From Pseudomonas oryzihabitans (GTDB taxonomy: Bacteria; Pseudomonadota; Gammaproteobacteria; Pseudomonadales; Pseudomonadaceae): a DNA stretch of 64,000 nt. How positions within the stretch are numbered: the stretch's first letter is position 1; every line of letters begins with the position of its first letter. The translations under genes were made by a program, and so were the position numbers. Below, piece by piece: positions 1 through 8,232 of this stretch. The notes beneath the pieces are model-generated. The model was not told the DNA's origin, searched no databases, and was given only the letters and a program-made list of their open reading frames with translations. The stretch is taken from the NCBI RefSeq assembly GCF_014522265.1, contig NZ_CP017024.1, positions 3,723,501 through 3,787,500 of the forward strand, read 5' to 3'.

Positions 1-114
1 GTCGAATTCAGCGAGAGCGTGGTGCCGCATTTGCAGCGTCGCGGGCTGTTCCGGCGCCAGTACCAGGGTTCGACCCTGAGAGATCACCTGGGCCTCGGCC
101 CCCTGGAGGACTAG
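1..114 (+). CDS. C-terminal end of an FMN-dependent monooxygenase (LLM class), partial
   Basis: An open frame enters from the left edge and stops at a TAG three bases before the next ATG. The visible 37 residues end in a stretch reading [20 protein letters not shown], which resembles the tail of NtaA/SnaA/DszA-type flavin-dependent monooxygenases (inference from a short piece). These enzymes use FMNH2 and oxygen to attack organosulfur or chelator substrates. The stop abuts the start of the downstream acyl-CoA dehydrogenase-like gene, so the two are very probably cotranscribed. The catalytic part lies outside the window, so the substrate cannot be judged. Confidence 0.6.
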   Translation, partial: VEFSESVVPHLQRRGLFRRQYQGSTLRDHLGLGPLED

Positions 115-1296
115 ATGAGCACGATCGAGGATGTCGCTGGCTGGCTGACACTGGCCCGCGAGATCGGCGCGGAATTCGCCGCGAGGGTGGTGGCCGACGA
201 ACGCGACCGCATTCGTCCCGACGCCCAGCTGCAACGACTCAAGGACAGCGGCCTGACCAACCTGGTCATACCCGTGCGGCTCGGGGGTGCCGGCCAGCCC
301 TGGTCGCTGGCCATGCGGGTGCTGCGCGAGATCGCCGCCGGCGACGGCTCGGTCGGCCTGCTCTTTGGCTATCACCTGCTCAATACCGTGAACCTGCGCC
401 GCGAACCCCAGCCGCGGCGCGATCGGCTGCTGGCGGAGATCGCCGAGGGACGGCTGTGGCTGGCCGGGGTGGTCAATCCACGCGACGACGACATCCTCGC
501 CACGCCGAGCCCTGGCGGCGGTTTTCGCCTGACCGGGCGCAAGGGCTTCTGCAGCGGCGCCGCCTTTGCCGATCGACTCACCATCAGTGCCCGTGACCGG
601 GAGCGCGGTGCGCGCCTGATGGTCACCCTGCCAGCGGACCGGCCCGGGCTGGCCTACGCCGGTGACTGGGACCACTTCGGCGTGGCCCGCAGCGACAGCG
701 GCAGCTTCACCCTTGACGACGTCTGGGCCAGCGCGGAGGAGGTCCAGGTCTGCGACCTGGAAGACGCTGGCGATTTCGCCGCGGTCATCCGCACCCCGGT
801 CAACCAGTCGGCCTTCACCCAGTACTACCTGGGCGCCGCCCAGGGCGCGCTGCGCGAGGCGCGGCGCTATCTGCATGCAGAAGCGCGACCCTGGGTGCAT
901 TCCCTGGCCGCCAGCGCCAGCGAGGACCCACTGGTGCTGGGCCAGATGGGCGAACTCTGGATCGCCCTACAGGGCGCCGTGGCCCTCGCCGACGTGGCGG
1001 CACGGCGGGTGGATGACCTGCTCGAGGCCGATGCCACCTTTACCGCCGACCTGCGCGGCGAGACGGCCATCGCCGTGGCCAGCGCCAAGGTGCTGGCTGC
1101 CCGTACCGCCCTGGACGTCACCACCCGGGTATTCGATGCCCTGGGTGCCCGCGCCACCCACAACCGCCTCGGTCTGGATCGCTTCTGGCGCGATGTGCGC
1201 ACCCACAGCCTGCACGACCCCCTGGCCTACAAGGTGCTGGAGGTCGGGCGCTATGCGGTCAATGGTCAGTACCCTGCGATCCTTGCCTACACCTGA
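115..1296 (+). CDS. Acyl-CoA dehydrogenase-fold monooxygenase, SfnB/DszC-like
   Basis: This 393-residue protein has the length and layout of the acyl-CoA dehydrogenase superfamily: a helical N-terminal domain, a middle beta domain (GRKGFCSGAAFADRLTISA, about residues 140-160) and a C-terminal four-helix domain. The sequence is closer to the flavin-dependent SfnB/DszC/NcnH branch than to true fatty acyl-CoA dehydrogenases, because the usual catalytic glutamate region is not recognisable. Members of that branch oxygenate sulfur or nitrogen compounds with reduced flavin. The ATG follows the upstream monooxygenase stop directly, which suggests a two-component operon for organosulfur use. Sulfur-starvation control is an inference; no operator was recognised. 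Confidence 0.7.
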   Translation: MSTIEDVAGWLTLAREIGAEFAARVVADERDRIRPDAQLQRLKDSGLTNLVIPVRLGGAGQPWSLAMRVLREIAAGDGSVGLLFGYHLLNTVNLRREPQPRRDRLLAEIAEGRLWLAGVVNPRDDDILATPSPGGGFRLTGRKGFCSGAAFADRLTISARDRERGARLMVTLPADRPGLAYAGDWDHFGVARSDSGSFTLDDVWASAEEVQVCDLEDAGDFAAVIRTPVNQSAFTQYYLGAAQGALREARRYLHAEARPWVHSLAASASEDPLVLGQMGELWIALQGAVALADVAARRVDDLLEADATFTADLRGETAIAVASAKVLAARTALDVTTRVFDALGARATHNRLGLDRFWRDVRTHSLHDPLAYKVLEVGRYAVNGQYPAILAYT

Positions 1297-1417
1297 CTAA
1301 AGCTGGTCTGCTCTGGATTCACCCATTAGCTGGCGCAACGCTAAACCCAAAACAGGCGAGGGGGGCTGCGTTATGCTTGAGGCGCATGTCCAGCCACGGG
1401 AAGTCAGACGCCTCCTC

Positions 1418-2311
1418 ATGAAGACCGACGATATCGAAGCCTTTGTCGCGGTGCTCCGCAGCGGCTCCCTCAATGCCGCTGCCCTGTCCCTTGGGCTCAC
1501 TCAGCCGGCCATCACCCGCCGGCTGCAGAGCCTGGAACAGGATCTGGGTGTCGAGTTGCTCGACCGCCACACCAAGCCGCTCAAGCCAACCCGTCTGGGT
1601 CAGGAGGTCTACGGCCACTGCCGCGCCATCCTGCGCGAGATGGACGCCCTGCGCGAACGGGTGGCGGGCGATGCCCCGCCGTCCGGGCTGTTGCGCCTGG
1701 GCGTGCCCCAGACCCTGGGCGATGCGCTGTTGCTGCAGGCGGTACGGGAGATCCGCGCCCGCTATCCGGAGTTGCGCCCCCAGGTGGCGACGGGCTGGGG
1801 CAGTGTGCTGGTCAGCCGTATCGAGCATGGCGAGCTGGACGGCGCCCTGGTGCTGTTTCCGGCCAACAAGGTGTTCCCCAACAACATCGAGGCCCAGGCC
1901 CTGGGCGCCATGCCGCTGCAGGTGGTCTGTGCCCGCGACCAGGCGCCGGCCAAGGCGCAGCGGCTGGCCGATATCCAGGGCCAGGGCTGGGTACTCAACC
2001 CCGACGGCTGTGGCTTTCGCGCCAGCCTGCAACGGACCCTGGCCGAGCAGGGCCAGGCGCTGCGCATCAACTTGGAAACCTATGGCACCGAACTCCAGCT
2101 CGGCCTGGTGGCGGACGGTCAGGGCCTCGGCCTGGTCCCGGCACCGCTGCTGGCCTGCAGCGCCCACCGCGAACGCCTGGCGGTGATCCCGCTGAAGGAC
2201 TTCAAGCCGGAAATCCAGCTGTGGCTGATCCACCCACGCTTTCTCGGACCCTTGCAGGAGGTGGTCGAGGGGTTTGGGCGGGAGGCGAGTCAGCTGTTGG
2301 CAGCCTCCTGA
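1418..2311 (+). CDS. LysR-family transcriptional regulator
   Basis: A 297-residue LysR-type regulator. The N-terminal winged helix-turn-helix spans about residues 1-60 (AAALSLGLTQPAITRRLQSL is the recognition region) and is followed by a periplasmic-binding-protein-like effector domain. I chose the ATG at 1418 because the protein then begins MKTDDIEAF, typical of the family. An in-frame ATG at 1373 has a better ribosome site (GAGGGGGG) and would add 15 residues, so the start is uncertain. It lies 121 bases downstream of the SfnB-like gene on the same strand and may regulate that operon. The effector is unknown. A strong hairpin follows the stop. Confidence 0.88.
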   Translation: MKTDDIEAFVAVLRSGSLNAAALSLGLTQPAITRRLQSLEQDLGVELLDRHTKPLKPTRLGQEVYGHCRAILREMDALRERVAGDAPPSGLLRLGVPQTLGDALLLQAVREIRARYPELRPQVATGWGSVLVSRIEHGELDGALVLFPANKVFPNNIEAQALGAMPLQVVCARDQAPAKAQRLADIQGQGWVLNPDGCGFRASLQRTLAEQGQALRINLETYGTELQLGLVADGQGLGLVPAPLLACSAHRERLAVIPLKDFKPEIQLWLIHPRFLGPLQEVVEGFGREASQLLAAS

Positions 2312-2318
2312 CAGCAGA

Positions 2319-2345
2319 ACGCCCGGCAGCCAAGCTGCCGGGCGT
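2319..2345. terminator. GC-rich hairpin between convergent genes
   Basis: A perfect 12-bp stem (ACGCCCGGCAGC paired with GCTGCCGGGCGT) and a 3-base loop lie between the convergent LysR gene and acnA. There is no long T run on either strand, so it is probably a bidirectional, possibly inefficient, terminator. Confidence 0.7.
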
Positions 2346-2359
2346 CCGTTGACGCTGGC

Positions 2360-5059
2360 TTAGGCCGCAGGCTTCGCCAGGAACTCCCGCAACACGTAGT
2401 GCAGAATGCCGCCGGCCTTGAAGTAGCTCACCTCGTTGAGCGTGTCGATGCGGCAGAGCACCTCGACGCTCTCCAGGCTGCCATCCTCGCGGGTGACTTC
2501 CAGGGTTAGCGGCATGTGCGGTCGCAACTCGACGCCGTCGATGCCCAGCACGGCGATCTTTTCCTGGCCGGTCAGTCCCAGGGACTTGCGGTCCACGCCG
2601 TCCTTGAACTGCAGCGGCAGCACGCCCATGCCCACCAGGTTGGACCTGTGGATGCGCTCGAAGCTCTCGGCGACCACGGCCTTCACGCCCAGCAGATTGG
2701 TGCCCTTGGCCGCCCAGTCACGGGAAGAACCGGTGCCGTATTCCTTGCCGGCGATGATGACCAGCGGGGTGTTTTCCAGTTCGTACTTCATGGCCGCGTC
2801 ATAGATCGACAGCTTTTCGCCCGTGGGGACGTGGAAGGTATTGCCGCCTTCCTCGCCACCGAGCATTTCGTTCCTGATGCGGATGTTGGCGAAGGTGCCT
2901 CTCATCATGACTTCGTGGTTGCCACGGCGCGAGCCGTAGGAGTTGAAGTCGGCATAGTCCACGCCATGCTCGGCCAGGTAGCGGCCGGCGGGGCTGTCCT
3001 TCTTGATGTTGCCGGCAGGGGAGATGTGGTCGGTGGTGACCGAATCACCCAGCAGCGCCAGGATGCGGGCATCGTGGATGTCGGCGATGCGTGGCGGATC
3101 GCCGGCTATGGTCTCGAAGAAGGGCGGATTCTGGATGTAGGTGGAGTCGGCATCCCAGACATAGGTCTCGGCGTCCGGCACCTGGATCGCCTGCCACTTC
3201 TCGTCACCGTCGAATACAGCGCCGTATTGCTTGTGGAACATGGCGGTGTCGAGCTTCTGCACGGCGTCGGCCACCTCCTGCTGGGTGGGCCAGACGTCTT
3301 TCAGATAGACCGGCTGACCGTCATTGCCGGTGCCCAGTGGCTCCTGGGTCAGATCGACCTTGACGCTGCCGGCCAGCGCATAGGCCACCACCAGCGGCGG
3401 CGAGGCCAGCCAGTTGGTCTTGACCAGCGGATGCACCCGGCCTTCGAAGTTACGGTTGCCGGAGAGTACCGAGGCTACGGTGAGGTCGGCGTCCTGGATG
3501 GCCTTTTCGATGGGATCGAGCAGCGGACCGGAGTTGCCGATGCAGGTGGTGCAGCCATAGCCGACCAGGTCGAAACCGAGGTCGTTGAGATAGGGGGTAA
3601 GGCCGGCGGCGTTGTAGTAGTCGGTCACCACCTTGGAGCCGGGGGCGAGGGACGACTTGACCCAGGGCTTGCGCATCAGCCCTTTTTCCGCAGCCTTCTT
3701 CGCCAGCAGACCAGCGGCCATCATCACGCTGGGGTTGGAGGTGTTGGTGCAGGAGGTGATGGCGGCGATCACCACGGCACCGTCCTCCAGCTGGAAGGTC
3801 TGGCCATCGAGCTGGACTTCCACGCCACTGCCAGCCTTGGGGGCCTCGGCTTTTTTCGGCGCCAGGGCAGTGAAATCGCCAAAGGTCTTGGCGACCTCGC
3901 CGAGCAGCACACGATCCTGCGGCCGCTTGGGGCCGGCCAGGCTGGACTGGACTTCGCCCATGTCCAGCTCCAGTACGTCGGTGAACACCGGCTCGTCACC
4001 GGGATTGCGCCACAGGCCCTGGGCCTGGGTGTAGGCTTCCACCAGTTGCACGGTCTCTTCGGGGCGACCGGACAGGCGCAGGTAATCCAGGGTGATCTGG
4101 TCCACCGGGAAGAAACCGCAGGTGGCGCCGTACTCCGGCGCCATGTTGCCGATGGTGGCGCGGTCGGCCAGGGGCAGGGTGGCCAGGCCATCGCCGAAGA
4201 ATTCGACGAACTTGCCCACCACGCCCTTCTTGCGCAGCATCTGGGTCACGGTCAGCACCAGATCGGTGGCGGTGATGCCCTCGCGCAGCTTGCCGGTGAG
4301 CTTGAAGCCCACTACCTCGGGGATCAGCATGGACACCGGCTGGCCGAGCATGGCTGCCTCGGCCTCGATGCCGCCCACGCCCCAGCCCAGCACGCCCAGG
4401 CCATTGATCATGGTGGTGTGGGAGTCGGTGCCGACCAGGGTGTCGGGGAAGGCATAGGTGCGGCCGTCCTCGTCCTTGGTCCAGACGGTGCGGCCCAGGT
4501 ACTCCAGGTTGACCTGGTGGCAGATACCGGTGCCCGGCGGGACCACGCGGAAGTTGTCGAAGGCGTTCTGGCCCCAGCGCAGGAAGGCATAGCGCTCGCC
4601 ATTACGCTCCATCTCGATCTCGACGTTCTCGTGGTAGGCGTTTTCGCTGGCGTAGCGATCCACCATTACGGAGTGGTCGATCACCAGGTCGACGGGAGAA
4701 AGCGGATTGATCCGCTGCGGATCGCCACCGGCCTTGGCCACGGCTTCGCGCATGGCGGCCAGGTCGACCACTGCCGGTACGCCGGTGAAGTCCTGCATCA
4801 GCACCCGCGCCGGCCGGTACTGGATCTCGCGATTGGCGGAGCGGGTCTTGGTCCAGTCGGCCAGGGCCTGGAGGTCCTCGCCGGTAACGGTCTGGTTGTC
4901 TTCCCAGCGCAGCAGGTTCTCCAGCAGCACCTTGAGGGATTTGGGCAGCTTGTCGAGATTGCCCAGGGTCTGGGCCGCGTCGGGCAGGCTGTAATAGTGG
5001 TAGGTGCGCTCACCGACCTGCAGGGTCTTGAGGCTTTTGAGGCTGTCCAGGGCTGGCAT
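2360..5059 (-). CDS. acnA: Aconitate hydratase A (aconitase)
   Basis: This enzyme interconverts citrate and isocitrate through cis-aconitate in the TCA cycle, using a [4Fe-4S] cluster. At 899 residues it has the normal length of monofunctional AcnA/IRP-type aconitases. The three cluster cysteines are visible: C437 in ITSCTNTS, and C503 and C506 in GYGCTTCIGNSGP. The C-terminal swivel domain carries KEYGTGSSRDWAAKG. The ATG has an AGGAG ribosome site 8 bases upstream. The gene is monocistronic and divergent from rlmM. A very long antisense reading frame on the other strand is a high-GC shadow. Identification is secure. Confidence 0.97.
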   Translation of the reverse strand: MPALDSLKSLKTLQVGERTYHYYSLPDAAQTLGNLDKLPKSLKVLLENLLRWEDNQTVTGEDLQALADWTKTRSANREIQYRPARVLMQDFTGVPAVVDLAAMREAVAKAGGDPQRINPLSPVDLVIDHSVMVDRYASENAYHENVEIEMERNGERYAFLRWGQNAFDNFRVVPPGTGICHQVNLEYLGRTVWTKDEDGRTYAFPDTLVGTDSHTTMINGLGVLGWGVGGIEAEAAMLGQPVSMLIPEVVGFKLTGKLREGITATDLVLTVTQMLRKKGVVGKFVEFFGDGLATLPLADRATIGNMAPEYGATCGFFPVDQITLDYLRLSGRPEETVQLVEAYTQAQGLWRNPGDEPVFTDVLELDMGEVQSSLAGPKRPQDRVLLGEVAKTFGDFTALAPKKAEAPKAGSGVEVQLDGQTFQLEDGAVVIAAITSCTNTSNPSVMMAAGLLAKKAAEKGLMRKPWVKSSLAPGSKVVTDYYNAAGLTPYLNDLGFDLVGYGCTTCIGNSGPLLDPIEKAIQDADLTVASVLSGNRNFEGRVHPLVKTNWLASPPLVVAYALAGSVKVDLTQEPLGTGNDGQPVYLKDVWPTQQEVADAVQKLDTAMFHKQYGAVFDGDEKWQAIQVPDAETYVWDADSTYIQNPPFFETIAGDPPRIADIHDARILALLGDSVTTDHISPAGNIKKDSPAGRYLAEHGVDYADFNSYGSRRGNHEVMMRGTFANIRIRNEMLGGEEGGNTFHVPTGEKLSIYDAAMKYELENTPLVIIAGKEYGTGSSRDWAAKGTNLLGVKAVVAESFERIHRSNLVGMGVLPLQFKDGVDRKSLGLTGQEKIAVLGIDGVELRPHMPLTLEVTREDGSLESVEVLCRIDTLNEVSYFKAGGILHYVLREFLAKPAA

Positions 5060-5256
5060 CAGGGGTCTCCTTATCGACGCTTCGACGGTTGCCCGCTGGC
5101 CGTACGAGCCTCGAAACGTGAAGGAGACCCGTACCAGCGCTGGGCGGACTGATTTTTCTAGGTGTAGTACTGGACCGATAGGCGCCGCTGGCGTTCCCCA
5201 GCGGGCGCGCTGGGGTATAGTGCGCGCCCTGCGTGACCCCTTGAGGAAGCCCCGTC

Positions 5257-6317
5257 GTGAATACCCTGTTGCTGCTGTGCCGTACCGGATTCGAAGGCGA
5301 GGTCTGCGCCGAGCTCGGCGAGCGGGCGGCGCTGCTCGGCGTGGCCGGTTATGCCAAGGGCAAGCCGGGTGCGGCCTATGCCGAATTCGTCTGTGGCGAC
5401 GCCGAGGGTGCCGCCCGGTTGATGCAGAACATCACCTTCGCCGAGCTGATCTTTCCCCGTCAGTGGTCCCGTGGCGCCTTTCTCAGCCTGCCCGAGCAGG
5501 ACCGCATCGGCCCGCTGCTGGAGCTGCTGGCGGGCTATCCCGTCTGCGGCAGTCTGGCCCTGGAGATGCCCGACACCAACGATGGCAAGGCGCTCTCCAC
5601 CTTCTGCAAGAAATTCGAGCGTCCCCTGACCCTGGCGCTGCGCAAGGCCGGCCGCCTGGTGGATGATGCCCGGGCGCCACGGCTGCAGCTGACCTTTCTC
5701 AGCGGGCGCGAGGTTTTCGTCGGCGTGGTCGAACCGGGCAACGCCGCGCTCTGGCCCATGGGCATCCCGCGGCTGAGGTTTCCCCGCGAGGCGCCCAGTC
5801 GTTCGACCCTCAAGCTGGAAGAGGCCTGGCACCACTTCATCCCGCGTGCCGATTGGGAAACCCGCCTGTCCTCCGAGATGCGCGCCGTCGATCTGGGCGC
5901 CGCCCGGGTGGCTGGACCTGGCAGCTGGTGGCCCGCGAGATGCTGGTGACGGCGGTGGACAACGGCCCCATGAACGAGGCGCTGATGGATACCGGCCTCG
6001 TCGAGCACCTGCAGGTCGACGGCTACGCCTTCGTTCCCAAGCGCCCGGTGGACTGGATGGTCTGCGACATCGTCGAGAAGCCCGCGCGCACCGCGGCGCT
6101 GATCGAACGCTGGATCGGCGAGGGACACTGCCGCGAGGCGGTGGTCAATCTCAAGCTGCCGATGAAGCAGCGCTATCGCGAAGTGGCCGGCATCCTCGAA
6201 CGCCTGCACGCCCATTTCGCCGATCGCGGCCAGCGCGTCACCATCGGCTGCAAGCAGCTCTACCACGACCGCGAGGAAGTGACCTGTCATCTGCGCCGCC
6301 TGGATCGGAAACCCTAG
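5257..6317 (+). CDS. rlmM: 23S rRNA C2498 2'-O-ribose methyltransferase, frameshifted
   Basis: RlmM methylates the ribose of C2498 in 23S rRNA using SAM. The reading frame begins at a GTG behind GAGGA ([20 protein letters not shown], typical of the family) and carries the N-terminal THUMP-like part. The frame breaks inside the SAM-binding motif. One frame reads VDLGAAR and then diverges, while the next frame over resumes with PGGWTWQLV and continues to the normal end ([10 protein letters not shown], then [12 protein letters not shown]). Adding one C to the CCC run at 5903-5905 restores VDLGAAPGGWTWQ and a 353-residue protein of normal length. This is most likely a sequencing error in a homopolymer rather than a true mutation. 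The gene is upstream of tusA on the same strand. Confidence 0.92.
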
Positions 6318-6373
6318 GCCGCTATCAGGCTCTGAATGCAGATTGCTGTAACCGTTCTATCCCTGGAGACCCC

Positions 6374-6613
6374 ATGACCCTCGAAGCCGATGCCACCCTC
6401 GACGCCAGCGGGCTGAACTGCCCGGAGCCGGTGATGATGCTGCACAACAAGGTGCGCGACATCGCCCCCGGCGCCCTGCTCAAGGTCATCGCCACCGATC
6501 CCTCCACCCAGCGCGACATCCCCAAGTTCTGCGTCTTCCTGGGCCATGAACTGGTGGAAAAGAGCGAAGGGGAAGGGCGTTATCTGTACTGGATTCGCAA
6601 GAAGGTGGAGTGA
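6374..6613 (+). CDS. tusA: Sulfur carrier protein TusA
   Basis: This 79-residue protein takes persulfide sulfur from cysteine desulfurase IscS and passes it to the TusBCD complex for 2-thiolation of wobble uridine in tRNA. The conserved CPEPVM box ([20 protein letters not shown]) carries the sulfur-accepting cysteine near residue 16. It starts 56 bases after rlmM and may share its transcript. The partner genes tusDCBE are in this same window at 45.1-46.4 kb. Confidence 0.95.
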   Translation: MTLEADATLDASGLNCPEPVMMLHNKVRDIAPGALLKVIATDPSTQRDIPKFCVFLGHELVEKSEGEGRYLYWIRKKVE

Positions 6614-6687
6614 GGGTCGCGCGAAAGCTCGCTTTGCTAGCGAGATTCGGTTCACAATCAGCGATCTAGCAAGCAAGGAAGCCTCTT

Positions 6688-7269
6688 ATGAAAGCCGGGA
6701 TGCTGGGTGTTGTATCGCTCATTCTCGCGGGGTGCACGTCGGTACAGGTCCAGCCCGTCGCCGTACGCCCGGACTTGGTATGTATCCAGGAGAATCCTGC
6801 GGTTTGGGTGAAAGACTTTCTCCCCGTGGTCCGGGCCGGCTTTGCTCGGCACAGTGTGCCTACCGAAAGCTATACGCAGGTGCCACGCGAGTGCCCATAC
6901 GTTCTTGAATACACTGCGCGGCAAACCTGGGACGGCGTACCTTACTTATCAGCTGCCGAGCTGACCCTGCGTGACGCCAGTGGGCGCCTGATGGGTCAGG
7001 CTGACTATCACCTGCGGGGTAAGGGCGGTTTCTCCCTTATGAAGTGGCAGGGGACCGCAACAAAGATCAATCCGGTGGTAGATGAGCTCTTGGGTCAGAT
7101 GCGTCCCGCACCTGTAATCAGACCGATCACGACTGCTGTCCCGACCTCCGCACCTGCCGGGCTGACCTTTGAAGACGAATTGGCTGAGCTTCAGGCAAAA
7201 AACCTCAGCTATCAGGACTACAGCAATCGGTACCGTGCGCTTCGGCAGCGCTATGGTCTGGATCGCTGA
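6688..7269 (+). CDS. Small lipoprotein, Sbal_3080-like
   Basis: A 193-residue predicted lipoprotein. The signal peptide is short (MKAGMLGVVSLILAGC) with a clear lipobox LAGC, so it should be lipidated at cysteine 16. The mature start CTSVQVQPV and the conserved PAVWVKDFLPVV segment resemble the Sbal_3080 lipoprotein family (recognition by memory, moderate certainty). No enzymatic motif is visible. A proline/threonine-rich linker lies near residues 135-152 and a short charged helix follows. AGGAAG before the ATG is a good ribosome site. The GC content seems lower than that of its neighbours. Function is unknown. Confidence 0.75.
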   Translation: MKAGMLGVVSLILAGCTSVQVQPVAVRPDLVCIQENPAVWVKDFLPVVRAGFARHSVPTESYTQVPRECPYVLEYTARQTWDGVPYLSAAELTLRDASGRLMGQADYHLRGKGGFSLMKWQGTATKINPVVDELLGQMRPAPVIRPITTAVPTSAPAGLTFEDELAELQAKNLSYQDYSNRYRALRQRYGLDR

Positions 7270-7290
7270 CTTCAATGTCGAGCCCGTAAT

Positions 7291-7488
7291 GTTGGGCTTC
7301 GCCTGCGCTCAACCCAACCTACGCTGCCCCACGGCGCGGGCCCGGCTCTCGTAGGTTGGGTTGAGACGGCTCCATCGTCGAAGCCCAACGGACCGATGCC
7401 AAGGGAGCCGTAGCGTGGAAAACCGCGCAGCGTTTTCCACTGTGTGGTCTCGCGTCCGCGGACAAGGCTGCGCCGTTGTCCACGCTAC
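7291..7488. repeat. Composite intergenic palindromic repeat block
   Basis: Two copies of one short element face each other: 7291-7323 contains GTTGGGCTTCGCC ... CAACCCAACCTACG, and 7350-7389 is its approximate reverse complement. They could fold into a long hairpin. A second nested structure follows. GTAGCGTGG (7410-7418) pairs with CCACGCTAC (7480-7488) and encloses two smaller hairpins, TGGAAAAC/GTTTTCCA and GGACAA/TTGTCC. The block fills the gap between two convergent genes. It resembles REP/BIME-type intergenic repeats of pseudomonads. No transposase is nearby. Confidence 0.7.
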
Positions 7489-7490
7489 GC

Positions 7491-8141
7491 TCAGGCGCTT
7501 GCGGCCGTTCTGACCACCCCCACCAGATGCTCCCCCAGCCGCCGATGCTGGTCCGCCTCGAAATGCACGCCGTCCACGGGACTCACTTGGATGATCTCGC
7601 CCGCATCGACGAAGGCCGCGCCCTGGGCCTCGGCCACCTGACGATAGCGCGCGGCCAATTGGCGGGACTTGGCCGCGCCGCCGGCGAAGATCTCGCCGAG
7701 AAAGCCCACTTCCTCGATGGGCGCCGGCGCCATGACAATCAGCCTGGGTGTGGCGCCGCCCGGGCCGGCATTGCAGCGCCTGATCTCTTCCAGCAGCACC
7801 TGCAACGCACTGGCGATGTCCGCGGGCGTCACCGACAGCCGCGCCTTGAGATCGTTGGTGCCGAGCATCAGCAGCAGGACGTCCACCGGCAGCTGACTCT
7901 CCAGGCAGGGTCGGAGATAGGTGAAGCCGTTCTTGTGGTGGCCGTCGATGGGATCGTCATGCACCGTGGTCCGTGCTGGCAGGCCTTCCTCGATCACCCG
8001 CCAATCGGCGCCCAGCCCGTGGGCCAGTACGCCGGGCCAGCGTTCGTCCCAGCCGAAGCGTTCGAGCACGCCGGGCTGGGTCAGGGGGCGGGTGCCATGA
8101 GTGTTGGAGTCGCCATAGCAGAGCAGGGTACGCAGGGGCAT
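7491..8141 (-). CDS. SGNH/GDSL-family hydrolase (arylesterase-like)
   Basis: A 216-residue SGNH esterase. Block I is LLCYGDSNTHG with the nucleophilic serine at residue 12. Block II is the glycine in EEGLPARTTVHDD. Block III is MLGTNDLK, supplying the oxyanion asparagine. Block V is DGVHFEADQH, supplying the catalytic Asp and His. The LLCYGDSNTHGTRP opening is typical of the group with aryl esterase and acyltransferase activities, such as the M. smegmatis Ms-Act enzyme. No signal peptide is seen, so it is probably cytoplasmic. The natural substrate is unknown. The gene lies 91 bases downstream of the MscS gene on the same strand, so cotranscription is possible. Confidence 0.9.
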   Translation of the reverse strand: MPLRTLLCYGDSNTHGTRPLTQPGVLERFGWDERWPGVLAHGLGADWRVIEEGLPARTTVHDDPIDGHHKNGFTYLRPCLESQLPVDVLLLMLGTNDLKARLSVTPADIASALQVLLEEIRRCNAGPGGATPRLIVMAPAPIEEVGFLGEIFAGGAAKSRQLAARYRQVAEAQGAAFVDAGEIIQVSPVDGVHFEADQHRRLGEHLVGVVRTAASA

Positions 8142-8232
8142 GTCGGGGACCTCGCCAGGACAGAGTAACGTCCACCCTAGAGGCTTTTCCGCAGCGCCGC
8201 GAGAACCGACGGTCGTGGCAGCGACTTCAGCC

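Noticed and set aside
2516..5152. 878-residue open frame antisense to acnA
   Set aside because: It lies fully inside acnA on the other strand, is low in complexity (Gly, His, Val, Gln rich) and has no family resemblance; it is a high-GC shadow.
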